A stretch of 64,000 bases of DNA from Paenibacillus sp. 37 (GTDB lineage: Bacteria > Bacillota > Bacilli > Paenibacillales > Paenibacillaceae), in contig NZ_CP043761.1 of the NCBI RefSeq assembly GCF_008386395.1, positions 7,006,001 to 7,070,000 on the forward strand, written 5' to 3'. The notes below the pieces were generated by a model. The model was not told the DNA's origin. It worked only from the letters and a program-made list of their open reading frames with translations, and ran no database searches. Shown in pieces: positions 7,886 through 16,379 of this stretch (its first letter is position 1; every line of letters starts with the position of its first letter). The translations under genes and the position numbers were made by a program.

Positions 7886-9910
7886 ATGGAATATCATGTA
7901 TCCAACCATGGGAATGATCAAGGAAAAGGAACAGCGGATCAACCCCTTCGTACCATATCACGCGCTGCGGCTCATGCCATGGCTGGTGATACAGTTATTG
8001 TTCATGCGGGAGTATACAGAGAGTGGGTTAACCCGGCTAATGGAGGAACAGCGGAGCATAGAATCGTATATCGATCCGCAGGAGACGGGGAAGTAGTGAT
8101 TACAGGAGCTGAGCGGATTACCAACTGGAAGTCTGAAGGAAACCATGTCTGGAGCACAGAAGTGCTCAATTCCCTCTTTTCCGTTCGTAATCCCTATGAG
8201 GTAGAGCTCAGTGGAGACTGGTTGTTTGACGGGCCCTTCCCAATTCATCTCGGCGATGTCTATTTGGATGGCAAATCATTGTATGAATGCGATAGTATTG
8301 AAAGCGTTAACAAACCTGAGGTTTGGTCCGAAGCTAAGTATCCCAAGGATTCATTGTTAAAATGGTATGCCGAGGTTGGTTCTACGACAACCAAAATCTG
8401 GGCCAACTTTGGTGGAAAAGACCCTCGTAAGGAAAATGTAGAAATTAATGTACGTCCTTATTGCTTCTGGCCTGAGAAACCGGGAATTAACTACATCACC
8501 GTAAGCGGTTTCACACTTCGCCAAGCTTCTCCTCAATGGGCACCACCTACAGACTACCAGGAAGGTTTGATTGGGCCTCACTGGAGCAAGGGCTGGATTA
8601 TTGAAAACAATATCATCAGTGAATCCAAATGTGTTGGTATTAGTCTGGGTACCGAAATCGGTACAGGTCACAGCAAGTCTTTGGAGAAGCATAGTAAAGG
8701 CGGTACTCAACGTGAGCAGGAGGTTATTTTACGAGCATTACGCTCCGGTTGGCATAAAGATCGCGTCGGCAGTCACATCGTTCGGGGTAATGTAATTCAT
8801 GATTGTGAACAGGCAGGTATTGTGGGCCATATGGGAGCAGCCTTCAGCCGCATATATCAGAACCGTATTTATAATATTCATCATAAACGACTCAGACACG
8901 GAGCCGAAGTTGCGGGAATTAAGCTTCATGCTTCCCTGGATACTCAGATTAGTGAAAATATAATGTATAGCTGTTACCGAGCGCTTTGGCTGGACTGGCA
9001 GGCACAGGGGACTCGCATCAGCCGCAATGTATTTTTTGACAATCTTTCGGAAGACCTTTTCGTTGAGGTGTGCCATGGTCCGTATATGGTCGATCACAAC
9101 CTATTTCTCTCTCCGATGAACTTCAGAAATATGGCTCAGGGCGGAGCATTTGCTCATAATTTGTTTGCAGGTCGATTTGTCGTTCGTTCCGAAATTACTC
9201 GTATTACGCCATATCATTTCCCTCACGAGACGGCCATGGCCGGATACTCCAATATCACTGGAGGCGATGACAGGTACTACAATAATATCTTCTTGGGTGA
9301 CAATGATCCTAATAAAGAGCCTGTGCCTATTACCTTCTTTGAGCATCTACCCCTTAAATCAAGGGATGAAGTTGGAGAGGACGGGAAGACGGCTATGGAC
9401 GGAGTTCCTGACAATTCTATTTGTTATCTGCATACTGTGGGACTTGGCGGCTATGATCAACATCCTGATATGAAAGATAAGAAATGGTGGGAATACACCA
9501 AAGAGGAGCTTATGGAGCTTGGCGATGCCGCAAAGGATTTCTTTATAGGCAATGCCGTTCTTCCGGTAGCTATGGGTGGAAATCTATATCTTAACCATTC
9601 GGTTCCAAGTACTCATGAATCCGATGCGGAGATATATACTCAGAAGGGTATAAACGTTGAGATTGATCCTGCGCTAGGTAAGGTGCACATTCAGATCCAT
9701 GAGCCCGAATTGCTTCGGGGAGCCTCTGCCCTGTTGATTACCACGGACCTGCTCGGAAAGACGTATCACGCCAATATGAGGTATGAGGAGCCGGACAGCA
9801 GTCCATATCATTTCAACTCCGATTTCTTCGGAACAAAGAGACCCGATGCAGATGTCACACCCGGTCCGTTTGAGTTAACTGAAAAGGGTAATCTTGATTT
9901 CCAAATTTAA
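7886..9910 (+). CDS. GH120-type beta-xylosidase (right-handed beta-helix)
   Basis: A 674-residue protein without a signal peptide, thus cytoplasmic. It opens with the DUF1565-like motif YHVSNHGNDQGKGT, and the middle is a run of Asn-rich beta-helix rungs. The pattern follows XylC of Thermoanaerobacterium, the founding GH120 enzyme, along most of its length as I recall it. The blocks LWLDWQAQGTRISRN and FVEVCHGPYMVDHN contain the counterparts of the XylC nucleophile (here D370) and acid/base (here E394). The enzyme would release xylose from imported xylo-oligosaccharides. ATG 7886 has a GAAGGAGAG site. It is a single-gene transcript, divergent from the MetE-like operon, with its own terminator. 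Family call from memory of one homologue. Confidence 0.82.
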   Translation: MEYHVSNHGNDQGKGTADQPLRTISRAAAHAMAGDTVIVHAGVYREWVNPANGGTAEHRIVYRSAGDGEVVITGAERITNWKSEGNHVWSTEVLNSLFSVRNPYEVELSGDWLFDGPFPIHLGDVYLDGKSLYECDSIESVNKPEVWSEAKYPKDSLLKWYAEVGSTTTKIWANFGGKDPRKENVEINVRPYCFWPEKPGINYITVSGFTLRQASPQWAPPTDYQEGLIGPHWSKGWIIENNIISESKCVGISLGTEIGTGHSKSLEKHSKGGTQREQEVILRALRSGWHKDRVGSHIVRGNVIHDCEQAGIVGHMGAAFSRIYQNRIYNIHHKRLRHGAEVAGIKLHASLDTQISENIMYSCYRALWLDWQAQGTRISRNVFFDNLSEDLFVEVCHGPYMVDHNLFLSPMNFRNMAQGGAFAHNLFAGRFVVRSEITRITPYHFPHETAMAGYSNITGGDDRYYNNIFLGDNDPNKEPVPITFFEHLPLKSRDEVGEDGKTAMDGVPDNSICYLHTVGLGGYDQHPDMKDKKWWEYTKEELMELGDAAKDFFIGNAVLPVAMGGNLYLNHSVPSTHESDAEIYTQKGINVEIDPALGKVHIQIHEPELLRGASALLITTDLLGKTYHANMRYEEPDSSPYHFNSDFFGTKRPDADVTPGPFELTEKGNLDFQI

Positions 9911-9923
9911 GTTTATTATTGGG

Positions 9924-9956
9924 GGTCCAGTCATTTTAGGTGATTGGATCTTTTTT
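9924..9956 (+). terminator. Terminator after the GH120 gene
   Basis: Ten-bp stem GGTCCAGTCA / TGATTGGATC (two G-T pairs) with a 7-base loop, followed by six T residues. Confidence 0.85.
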
Positions 9957-10042
9957 GTGTGTAAAGCCTCTATTCCGCTAATCGGCATGAAGCCATATTT
10001 TCATCAAAAGCCTTTCGCCCTAATTGTGGCAGAGTTCACCCG

Positions 10043-11017
10043 TTAACTCAAAAAGTCCATATCAATATAAGGAGTGTTATTTAATAAATTTTCATAGTAG
10101 AAGCGTCGGGCTTGCTCATACCATTCAGTCCAATCAGGAGCGTTAAAGTCTCTGCTTCTATAGAGCGCAGCTAAAACTCTAGCTTGCCTTAAATTTATAA
10201 ATAGTGGAACTTTGTTTAACTGGCTTTGGCTTACAGTGTATTCCTTGCAATAGCCATTTAAGAAGTTGAAATAGTACCGTTTTGCAATCTCCTTTCTCAC
10301 ATCTCCAGACACAACCCAAGGGATTGGGATTTCATAAAATAATGGTGTAGCAATATCAGAAACAAACCAGCTATATTCCACCTCATCATAGTCAATAATA
10401 AAGGCTTTATCCCCATCATTAAGATAATTGCCAGGGCTGATATCCCCATGAATAAGACCATATGTATTTTTTTCCTTGGACAGGGCACTAATTTCATTAA
10501 TTAAACGATCATAGTTACTGTGTAATTCTAACGGACAATACTTCTTAAAAGATTCTAATAGAGTATTACCACTCCATTCATGGCGTGAATTTTGGGACGA
10601 GTAATTAAGCGATATCTTATGTATTTTCCCGACCATTTGTCCAATGTTTTCATAAAACGTATTGCTCTCCTCGGCGATTACTGCATTTCTGCCTGGTGCT
10701 TTCTCAAAAGCTGTCACGATAAAGGACCCGTCAATGATATGAATAAGATCCCCTGATAAAGATTGAATAGGCCTTGCTACTTTCATTCCGCGATCAGCCA
10801 GAAACATGATGAAATCTAGTTCCGCTCTTGTTAATAATTCATTTCGATGGGTGACATGCGTAATTCTTAAAATGACTTCTCTATTTCCAACAACGCCGGA
10901 ATAAACGAAATTTTGAAACCCATTTAATTCGATAATGGAGTTCTGAAGTATTCCAAAACATTGTGCGGACTCTTTCAATATATCTTTTGTGAATAGTAGT
11001 TTAATCTTTTTATCCAT
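10043..11017 (-). CDS. Phosphotransferase of the APH/choline-kinase fold
   Basis: A 324-residue kinase-like protein. The catalytic loop LIHGDISPGNYL and the metal-binding IIDYDEVEYSWFVSDIA are the Brenner and DFG-equivalent motifs of the aminoglycoside phosphotransferase (APH) superfamily. An N-terminal lobe with the glycine-type turn (FVYSGVVGNREVILRITH) is present. Similar Paenibacillus proteins are usually labelled only as phosphotransferase enzyme family. The substrate may be a small-molecule alcohol or sugar; no evidence supports antibiotic resistance. Start ATG follows a GGGGGAGAAA site. It is a single gene on the minus strand between unrelated neighbours. Confidence 0.85.
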   Translation of the reverse strand: MDKKIKLLFTKDILKESAQCFGILQNSIIELNGFQNFVYSGVVGNREVILRITHVTHRNELLTRAELDFIMFLADRGMKVARPIQSLSGDLIHIIDGSFIVTAFEKAPGRNAVIAEESNTFYENIGQMVGKIHKISLNYSSQNSRHEWSGNTLLESFKKYCPLELHSNYDRLINEISALSKEKNTYGLIHGDISPGNYLNDGDKAFIIDYDEVEYSWFVSDIATPLFYEIPIPWVVSGDVRKEIAKRYYFNFLNGYCKEYTVSQSQLNKVPLFINLRQARVLAALYRSRDFNAPDWTEWYEQARRFYYENLLNNTPYIDMDFLS

Positions 11018-11098
11018 ATAATTTCTCCCCCTTTACTTCTATGGTAACAAGAGGAGCCAAATGAGAAAATGCAGAATTTAATTAGAATCAAATTTTAC

Positions 11099-11132
11099 AC
11101 AAAAAGTCACATCGGAAAGCTCGATGTGACTT
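11099..11132 (-). terminator. Terminator of the hydrolase/YdeI transcript
   Basis: Eleven-bp stem AAGTCACATCG / CGATGTGACTT around a 6-base loop, followed on the minus strand by TTTTTGTG. Confidence 0.85.
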
Positions 11133-11151
11133 ACAAATGAATCTAATGACT

Positions 11152-11335
11152 CTATTCAGCATCATTCTGCTCTTCCAGCCATCTCAAAATCGCTTAGTTT
11201 GTTTCTTCCGGCTTTTCTTGCTGGATCCAATGACCGCAATCCAGATTGACCACTTCCGCATTAGGCACGAACTTTGTCAGGTTTTTAGACCCTTATGACT
11301 GTATCCCGGTCACCATAGATCATGAGGGTCGGCTG
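11152..11335 (-). pseudogene. Decayed second copy of an epoxide-hydrolase gene 3' end
   Basis: Positions 11173-11335 match 11919-12080 (the 3' end of the intact hydrolase gene) at close to 90 percent by eye, in the same orientation. In this copy an in-frame TAA replaces a CAA codon, and a block near 11290-11302 is scrambled with a length change. The end of the frame reads ILRWLEEQNDAE instead of ILKWLEQWEM, so its tail differs from the intact copy. It may come from a paralogue or an older duplication. It is certainly not functional. Confidence 0.8.
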
Positions 11336-11340
11336 TATCA

Positions 11341-11916
11341 TCAAAATGAAGGGGGTTGCGATTTGAGCTGTTTCATCCCTTCTTCAGATGAAGCGATCAA
11401 TATTCCAAGCCTTCTTAAGCGTGTTTCTTCTTTCTTGGCGCTCATTACCCACCAGATAGAATCTCTTTTATAGGATGGTGATAAATTAGTGAAGAATAGC
11501 CAGGCTGTTTGATTTGCCTTGATTTGTTCTTCATATTCTTTGGCAAGTTCCACGTTTCTTTGTTCAGAGGAATAGCCTTGTGCATCGGTTCTGTTGTTAA
11601 AGACGTGGATTCCTTCTGGTCTCATCTTTCCAAGCTGTATTAGTGCTTTTACCTTCTTTACGTTCACAGCACTCCATACACTATTTACTTTGCGCGGAGT
11701 AAAGCGAATCTTATAGCTTTGTTTATCAATGGTTTTTCGTATACCGTCAATCCACCCAAAACAAAGAGCGGCATCTACTGATGCAGACCAAGTAAGGCTT
11801 GCACGCCCTGTACTTATCCCAAAATAGCCCACCCAAATTTCACTAGCTTCAGCATGATGTTCTTCTAACCAATCATTAAACTCTTCTTGGTTGTTGAAAA
11901 ACACTACATCTCCCAT
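11341..11916 (-). CDS. YdeI-family protein (YdhG/YdeI, OmdA-like)
   Basis: About 191 residues. The N-terminal WLEEHHAEASEIWVGYFG, the central ALCFGWIDGIRKTIDKQSYKIRFTPRK broken by motif CFGWIDG, and the C-terminal helical part match the YdeI/OmdA family, sometimes annotated as bacteriocin-protection or DUF1801-related proteins. The molecular role is not known. The start is set at ATG 11916, which lies inside the last codons of the hydrolase gene; ATG 11928 is an alternative. The overlap implies translational coupling. The gene ends directly against the decayed duplicate, so it sits between two copies of the same hydrolase tail. Confidence 0.78.
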   Translation of the reverse strand: MGDVVFFNNQEEFNDWLEEHHAEASEIWVGYFGISTGRASLTWSASVDAALCFGWIDGIRKTIDKQSYKIRFTPRKVNSVWSAVNVKKVKALIQLGKMRPEGIHVFNNRTDAQGYSSEQRNVELAKEYEEQIKANQTAWLFFTNLSPSYKRDSIWWVMSAKKEETRLRRLGILIASSEEGMKQLKSQPPSF

Positions 11917-12845
11917 TGTTCCAGCCATTTTAAAATCGCTTGGTTTGTTTCTTCCGGCTTTTCTTCCTGGATCCAATGACCGCAATCCAGATTGACCACT
12001 TCCACATTGGGCACGAACTTTGTCAGGTTTTCAGACTTCGCAACCACATCCCGGTCGCCGTAGATCATGAGGGTCGGCTGCTGGATGATTGGGTTCACTT
12101 TCGCCAATAAGCGCCAGTTGCGGTCAAGGTTCCTGTACCAATTTAAGCTGCCCGTGAACCCTGATGTTTCAAAAGCGGAGACGTAAACGGCCAGCTCGCT
12201 TTCGCTCAATATGGGCTCACCGAGCGGTGTTTCTGCTCTGGCGAGATTGATCAACGCCATACCTGGCTCAGGTGCTCTGAGAGGCTCGTTCTTCCGGTAC
12301 AGGTTGCGAAGGAACCTGTATGTATTGTCTTCGAATACGGCGTCCGCGACGCCTGGCTGTCGATTGAAGTGGACGAAATAGAAATCTCCGCCAAGTATTT
12401 CTTCCATGAACTCGATCCAGGGTTTTTCTCCGCGCTCTTGATAAGGCAAGCTCAGATTTATCACTTTATTGACGCGGTTTGGATGCAACAAGGTCAGTCC
12501 CCAAACGACGAATGCACCCCAGTCATGACCGACAAAGGTAGCATCCTCGTATCCATAGTGATCGAGAAGCGCGATGAGATCACCCGACAAGTGTTCAATG
12601 TCATAGTCTGTTACTTCGGTTGGACGGAATGAGTTGCCGTAACCCCTCTGGTTGGGAACGATGACATGGTAGCCTGCTGCGGCAAGTGCGTCCATCTGAT
12701 GGCGCCAAGAATAGGCATGCTCTGGCCAGCCGTGGCAGAGTACAATAGGTTTTCCAGCGTTTTCTCGGCCTGCTTCAAACACTTCGAGTTCCACACTGTT
12801 GACTGAAATAAGGGTGGGCTTGGGAAAATCGGTTGGATTAAACAT
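11904..12845 (-). CDS. Alpha/beta hydrolase, soluble epoxide-hydrolase type
   Basis: A 313-residue alpha/beta hydrolase. The oxyanion motif HGWPEH, the nucleophile elbow GHDWGA with aspartate D108 (epoxide hydrolases and dehalogenases use Asp rather than Ser), a lid domain with Tyr residues, and the base H290 in CGHWIQEE are all visible. The aspartate nucleophile plus HGWP points to epoxide hydrolase. The start is placed at ATG 12845, which has a GAAGGAGG site; a longer frame upstream lacks one and would run over the operator. The gene is first in a two-gene operon with ydeI and divergent from a WYL regulator, which probably controls it. Confidence 0.88.
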   Translation of the reverse strand: MFNPTDFPKPTLISVNSVELEVFEAGRENAGKPIVLCHGWPEHAYSWRHQMDALAAAGYHVIVPNQRGYGNSFRPTEVTDYDIEHLSGDLIALLDHYGYEDATFVGHDWGAFVVWGLTLLHPNRVNKVINLSLPYQERGEKPWIEFMEEILGGDFYFVHFNRQPGVADAVFEDNTYRFLRNLYRKNEPLRAPEPGMALINLARAETPLGEPILSESELAVYVSAFETSGFTGSLNWYRNLDRNWRLLAKVNPIIQQPTLMIYGDRDVVAKSENLTKFVPNVEVVNLDCGHWIQEEKPEETNQAILKWLEQWEM

Positions 12846-12889
12846 TGAATTAAAACCTCCTTCTTGTGATACATGTAGTATAATGGATA

Positions 12890-12915
12890 AAAGGTGACAC
12901 CTTAGTGTCACCTTT
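12890..12915. promoter_or_regulatory. Operator palindrome between hydrolase and WYL regulator
   Basis: A perfect inverted repeat with 11-bp arms: AAAGGTGACAC, four spacer bases, GTGTCACCTTT. It lies 45 bases from the hydrolase start and 30 bases from the regulator start. A minus-strand -10-like TATACT (12877-12882) is next to it, so a bound protein would block the divergent promoters. Confidence 0.75.
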
Positions 12916-12944
12916 ATAAAATCATGTAAAAAAAGAGGGCAATT

Positions 12945-13856
12945 ATGAACAAAGTGGAGAGACTCATTTCGATTATCATGATATTGCTGAGGAAAGAGAT
13001 TGTTTCTACAACGGAATTCTCACAACTATTCAATGTCTCCAAAAGAACGATCCTTCGCGATATGGAAACATTGAGCTTATCGAACATCCCAATCTACTCT
13101 GTCAATGGCGTCAAAGGCGGCTACGGCATAATGGACGAATACAAGGTCGATAAACGCCTTCTAAGCAGCACCGATTTACAGAATATATTGGCTGCGCTCG
13201 GCGGATTGGAACAACTCCTCCTTACTGAAGAAGTGGAAAGAACGATAAAAAAAATAGAGGCAATGGTTAGTCCATTGTCTCTGAATCGTTCCATTCAACT
13301 GTCGTTTTATGTTTGGGAAGGTCGGTCCGAAATTCTTGAAACCTTAAAGATATGTCAAGAATCCATTTCTAAAAAAAGGCTGGTTTCGTTTGATTATACA
13401 GATAAAGACGGGGCTGTAACGAATAGAATGGTCGAGCCCTATGAGCTGCATTTCAACGAATCGAGTTGGTACTTGAAAGGATTCTGTTTACATCGACAGG
13501 GATATCGAACATTCAAGTTATCGCGGATCGATCATATTACGATGGATGAACGTACGTTTCATCCTAGAGACGATTGGTCAGAGCAAGGTCGCGTTGCAAG
13601 TTATCTACCGCAATTCGTCACGATTAAGGCATGGATATCGCCTAGCATAAAAGATCAAATCATCGAAAGGTATGGTCGAAGAAGTATTGAAGACCATAAT
13701 GGTGGATCTTTATTAGCAACTATTTATGTCCCACAAAATCATATGGGATTTCAATTGTTAGCAAGCTTCGGCACTCATCTAAAAATTGTAGAGCCCAAGT
13801 CCTATGTTGAAGACTTTCGAAATTATTTATATCAAATGATGAAGAACTATTCCTGA
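12945..13856 (+). CDS. YafY-type HTH/WYL-domain transcriptional regulator
   Basis: A 303-residue regulator. Residues 1-60 form an HTH_11/DeoR-like helix-turn-helix (VSTTEFSQLFNVSKRTILRD broken within the recognition helix SKRTILRDME). A WYL domain lies at about 140-220, with LVSFDY and the WYLKGFC motif, followed by a WCX-type C-terminal segment. Such proteins bind DNA and sense ligands or nucleic acid through the WYL domain. It starts at ATG 12945, 30 bases from a long palindrome which is its likely binding site. It probably represses both itself and the divergent hydrolase operon. Confidence 0.88.
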   Translation: MNKVERLISIIMILLRKEIVSTTEFSQLFNVSKRTILRDMETLSLSNIPIYSVNGVKGGYGIMDEYKVDKRLLSSTDLQNILAALGGLEQLLLTEEVERTIKKIEAMVSPLSLNRSIQLSFYVWEGRSEILETLKICQESISKKRLVSFDYTDKDGAVTNRMVEPYELHFNESSWYLKGFCLHRQGYRTFKLSRIDHITMDERTFHPRDDWSEQGRVASYLPQFVTIKAWISPSIKDQIIERYGRRSIEDHNGGSLLATIYVPQNHMGFQLLASFGTHLKIVEPKSYVEDFRNYLYQMMKNYS

Positions 13857-13900
13857 TATATTTAGCATTAAAGCTTCAACCTTCAACTCAACTTTTCGCC

Positions 13901-14380
13901 CTACTTGTGGTACGGTTCCCCCCGATTGATCTTCACCGCACGATAAATCTGCTCCACCAGCACCAGCCGCATAAGCTGATGCGGCAGGGTCATGCGCCCG
14001 AAGCTCAAGCGCTGCTTCGCGCGGCGCAATACCTCATCGGAGAGCCCGTGGCTGCCTCCGATGACAAACACGACATGGCTCGTCCCATACGTGCCGAGCT
14101 TGTCGATCTCCAATGCCAGCTCCTCAGAACTCCAGAGCTGGCCATCCAATGCGAGCGCAACAACATGCGCCTCGCTCTTCACATGCGCGAGGATACGTTC
14201 GCCCTCGCGCTCTTTTACCGCCCGAACCTCAGCTTCGCTCAGGGTATCGGGCGCCTTTTCGTCTGCGACCTCGATCATCTGAAACTTGATGTACGGGGCG
14301 AGCCGCTTGGCATATTCCTGAATGCCCAGCGTCAAATATTTTTCCTTCAATTTGCCTACGCCAATAATCTGAATAAACAT
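13901..14380 (-). CDS. rlmH: 23S rRNA pseudouridine-1915 N3-methyltransferase
   Basis: A 159-residue SPOUT methyltransferase, the standard length for RlmH. It starts with the family signature [15 protein letters not shown]. The knot region carries [13 protein letters not shown], the SAM loop FVIGGSHGL, and the C-terminal [22 protein letters not shown] around the motif LPHQLMR. It methylates pseudouridine 1915 in helix 69 of the large ribosomal subunit. AGGAGG precedes ATG. The gene is a usual member of the origin-proximal htrA-rlmH group. Its G+C content is visibly higher than that of the region just to its right. Confidence 0.96.
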   Translation of the reverse strand: MFIQIIGVGKLKEKYLTLGIQEYAKRLAPYIKFQMIEVADEKAPDTLSEAEVRAVKEREGERILAHVKSEAHVVALALDGQLWSSEELALEIDKLGTYGTSHVVFVIGGSHGLSDEVLRRAKQRLSFGRMTLPHQLMRLVLVEQIYRAVKINRGEPYHK

Positions 14381-14485
14381 AACAACTCATTCCTCCTAAA
14401 TTGTCTTACGAGATATTCTATAAGTAAGATGCTTCATCGCATCGTTCGTTCCAACTGTATTATACCTATACTACACATTTCTCCA

Positions 14486-14690
14486 AATTCTAACGAACCC
14501 CACACACCTTATTCAGCCCCATTTCGGCTACTTTAAAATCTAACGAATCTGAAACACGCTATCTCAGTCAAAAAAAGTGTTTCCCACCTCTTTCGAGGCC
14601 ATTTCAGCAATATAACGTGTCTACGATTCGTTAGATTTCAACCAGGCGGTATTTGCCCCGAATAAGGCTTCTCCAGTTCGTTAAAGCAAC
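14486..14690. repeat. Cluster of degenerate TCTAACGAA repeats
   Basis: In this non-coding stretch the word TCTAACGAAYC appears twice on the plus strand (near 14489 and 14539) and in inverted form as GATTCGTTAGA (near 14626) and GTTCGTTAAA (near 14675). Related words TTCAGCCCCATTTCGGCTA, CGAGGCCATTTCAGCA and TTGCCCCGAATAAGG recur between them. This looks like decayed interspersed repeat units arranged head to head. Confidence 0.5.
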
Positions 14691-14939
14691 TTGGTCGGTC
14701 CACACCAACGTCCCTACCCACATCGCTGTCACCCAAATTCACTTTCCCCATGCCCCAGCGGCTTCCATTTTTATACCTACAACTTGCAAATTTACTACAA
14801 CCTAGTTCAATCCCAACTCGGGACTCGGCACCTACCTACCTTAAGCTTCTTCTACTCTCGCCTACTCCCACGTTAACCCCTACTACCCTTGCCAAGCTCC
14901 ACACAGCCTACCAACTACACTAATACCCCCACAAACACA
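14691..14939. other. Intergenic stretch, pyrimidine-rich, no gene seen
   Basis: Together with the repeat cluster this fills the 675 bases between rlmH and the CxxH/CxxC gene. The top strand is strongly pyrimidine-rich (CCTACCTACC, CCTACTCCCAC). No reading frame with a ribosome binding site was found. Confidence 0.5.
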
Positions 14940-14968
14940 AAAAGAGCGCTCATCACGCTCTCTTTGGC
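14940..14968 (-). terminator. Terminator after the CxxH/CxxC gene
   Basis: On the minus strand GAGAGCG, a short loop, and CGCTC pair, followed by TTTTTGTGTTTG. Confidence 0.65.
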
Positions 14969-15055
14969 TTCTTGCTGTGATGTTCATACCGGATGGAAAG
15001 TCAGCCCGAAGTGCCACATTAAGCACGCCTCCAGCCGTCTAAGTCCTACAGTACG

Positions 15056-15223
15056 CTAAACGACGAGGAATTCCGCGTGCTGTTCGCACTCGGCGCATTT
15101 CGCAGGCGGGTCCCAATCGGCAAATTCCGTCTCCTTCAGATCAACGATATCTGGAGCGTCCTCATACTCATCGACAAACATGTCGATGGCAATGTCCACG
15201 TGTTCTTTGCATACAACGTACAT
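15056..15223 (-). CDS. CxxH/CxxC miniprotein (BA_5709 family)
   Basis: A 55-residue frame. It starts MYVVCKEHVDIAIDMFVDEY and ends KCAECEQHAEFLVV. The pairs C5-x-x-H8 and C43-x-x-C46 define the CxxH/CxxC protein family, and four such ligands suggest bound zinc or another metal. An AAAGGATG site lies upstream of ATG 15223, and a minus-strand terminator follows. In Bacillus the family lies in the same place, between the rlmH and htrA genes, which supports the call. Function is unknown. The rest of the protein is acidic. Confidence 0.88.
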   Translation of the reverse strand: MYVVCKEHVDIAIDMFVDEYEDAPDIVDLKETEFADWDPPAKCAECEQHAEFLVV

Positions 15224-15393
15224 CCGTTAAGCATCCTTTCTGTAACCAGCTATGTTCCCGATTCACAACCGCGTATCCCATTACAGGATAGCCACTTCTC
15301 AGTTCTATCACACCTGCCACCGAAAAGAAACCCCCTGCCCTAATTTATCGTACCCAACATCTCCCAAACCCCTCCGTACGCCGTAAAAGAACA

Positions 15394-15439
15394 CAAAAAG
15401 CATTCTTCCCGATACCTCCACGGTACCGAAAAGAATGCT
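15394..15439 (-). terminator. Terminator after the lipoprotein gene
   Basis: Minus-strand hairpin AGCATTCTT / AAGAATGCT with an inner GGTACC / GGTATC stem, then five T residues. The rest of 15224-15557 shows no gene. Confidence 0.75.
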
Positions 15440-15557
15440 CCTGTAACAGCAACAATCACTCAACATAGCGAATGAATCCTGCTCCTGTGCCTGAATTACG
15501 AAAACAGAGTTACTTGTCCCCTGTTCCATTCCATGAATTGTCTCTAATCCACGCTCT

Positions 15558-16082
15558 TTAATTCAATCCCGACTGCGCCTTCGTCAACAGCTTCCCGCCT
15601 TGAAAAGCAATAACCGCATTAGCACCATTGCCAGCTGTGCCTTTATAGTTGTAAACCACCATATTCTCCGCTTCACTCAGCGCTTCACCTTCGCCGCCGA
15701 GGATCTCGATGACATCTCCCACCGACATGCCAACCTCAAGCTTCTCATACTGGGCAAAGGTAATCAGCACCCCATCGCCTTTCCCGGCCGATCCGTTGTT
15801 TCCTGATGCTACAGGTGTTTGACCACCAGCCTCACCTACCGCAATCACATTTGTACTCAGCTCATTCAACTTGGTCTCAAGTGCTGCAATCTTTTGCTCC
15901 TGCTCAACGCTCTTGGCTCCCTGCTCCACCAGTTTCTTCTCAAGCCCTGCAATCTTCTCTTGCAGCGCACTTGTATCCACGGATGCTCCTGTCGTAGCTA
16001 CCTCAGATCCACAGGCAGACAGCATAAACAGGGACAGCGCCAAGCTCGTTCCCCCAAGCATCTTTTTCTTCAAATATTTCAT
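15558..16082 (-). CDS. Lipoprotein with coiled coil and small C-terminal domain
   Basis: About 174 residues from ATG 16082, chosen for its GGAAGGGG site. A lipoprotein signal ends in the lipobox LMLSACG. A coiled coil of heptads follows (ALQEKIAGLEKKLVEQ and KSVEQEQKIAALETKL), then a Gly/Ser/Asn linker. The C-terminal 65 residues (YEKLEVGMSVGDVIEILGG through VVYNYKG) resemble the DUF3862 / SmpA-BamE-like fold. It is membrane-anchored on the outer face. It may sense or scaffold at the envelope, but no partner is evident. It sits alone between terminators, next to htrA. Confidence 0.75.
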   Translation of the reverse strand: MKYLKKKMLGGTSLALSLFMLSACGSEVATTGASVDTSALQEKIAGLEKKLVEQGAKSVEQEQKIAALETKLNELSTNVIAVGEAGGQTPVASGNNGSAGKGDGVLITFAQYEKLEVGMSVGDVIEILGGEGEALSEAENMVVYNYKGTAGNGANAVIAFQGGKLLTKAQSGLN

Positions 16083-16290
16083 CAAAAATACCCCTTCCAT
16101 TCGGAAATAAAATTAGATCGACAAACAGATGTTATTGCATCAGCGACCGTCTCCAACATATTGACAACAGTTTACCACAGCCCTAGTCTTATGTATCTGC
16201 TCCTTTGGCTCCGGGTCTAACTGATCATGAGAACATAAAAATGGTTAATCTACTCATTTACTGTCGAATGCATACGTCCATCCATAATAA

Positions 16291-16325
16291 CTAAAAAAGA
16301 GTGGTCAGTAGATCTGATCACTCTT
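16291..16325 (-). terminator. Terminator after htrA
   Basis: Twelve-bp stem AAGAGTGATCAG / CTGACCACTCTT (one G-T pair) with a TCT-type loop, then six T residues on the minus strand. Confidence 0.85.
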
Positions 16326-16379
16326 CTAGCATTGCCCTATTTCAATCCACGCAACAGTAAAGGTTTCGTTGAACTTCCC

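Noticed and set aside
13907..14536. Long plus-strand frame opposite rlmH
   Set aside because: It is the antisense shadow of rlmH in high-GC sequence and has no ribosome binding site or recognisable protein.
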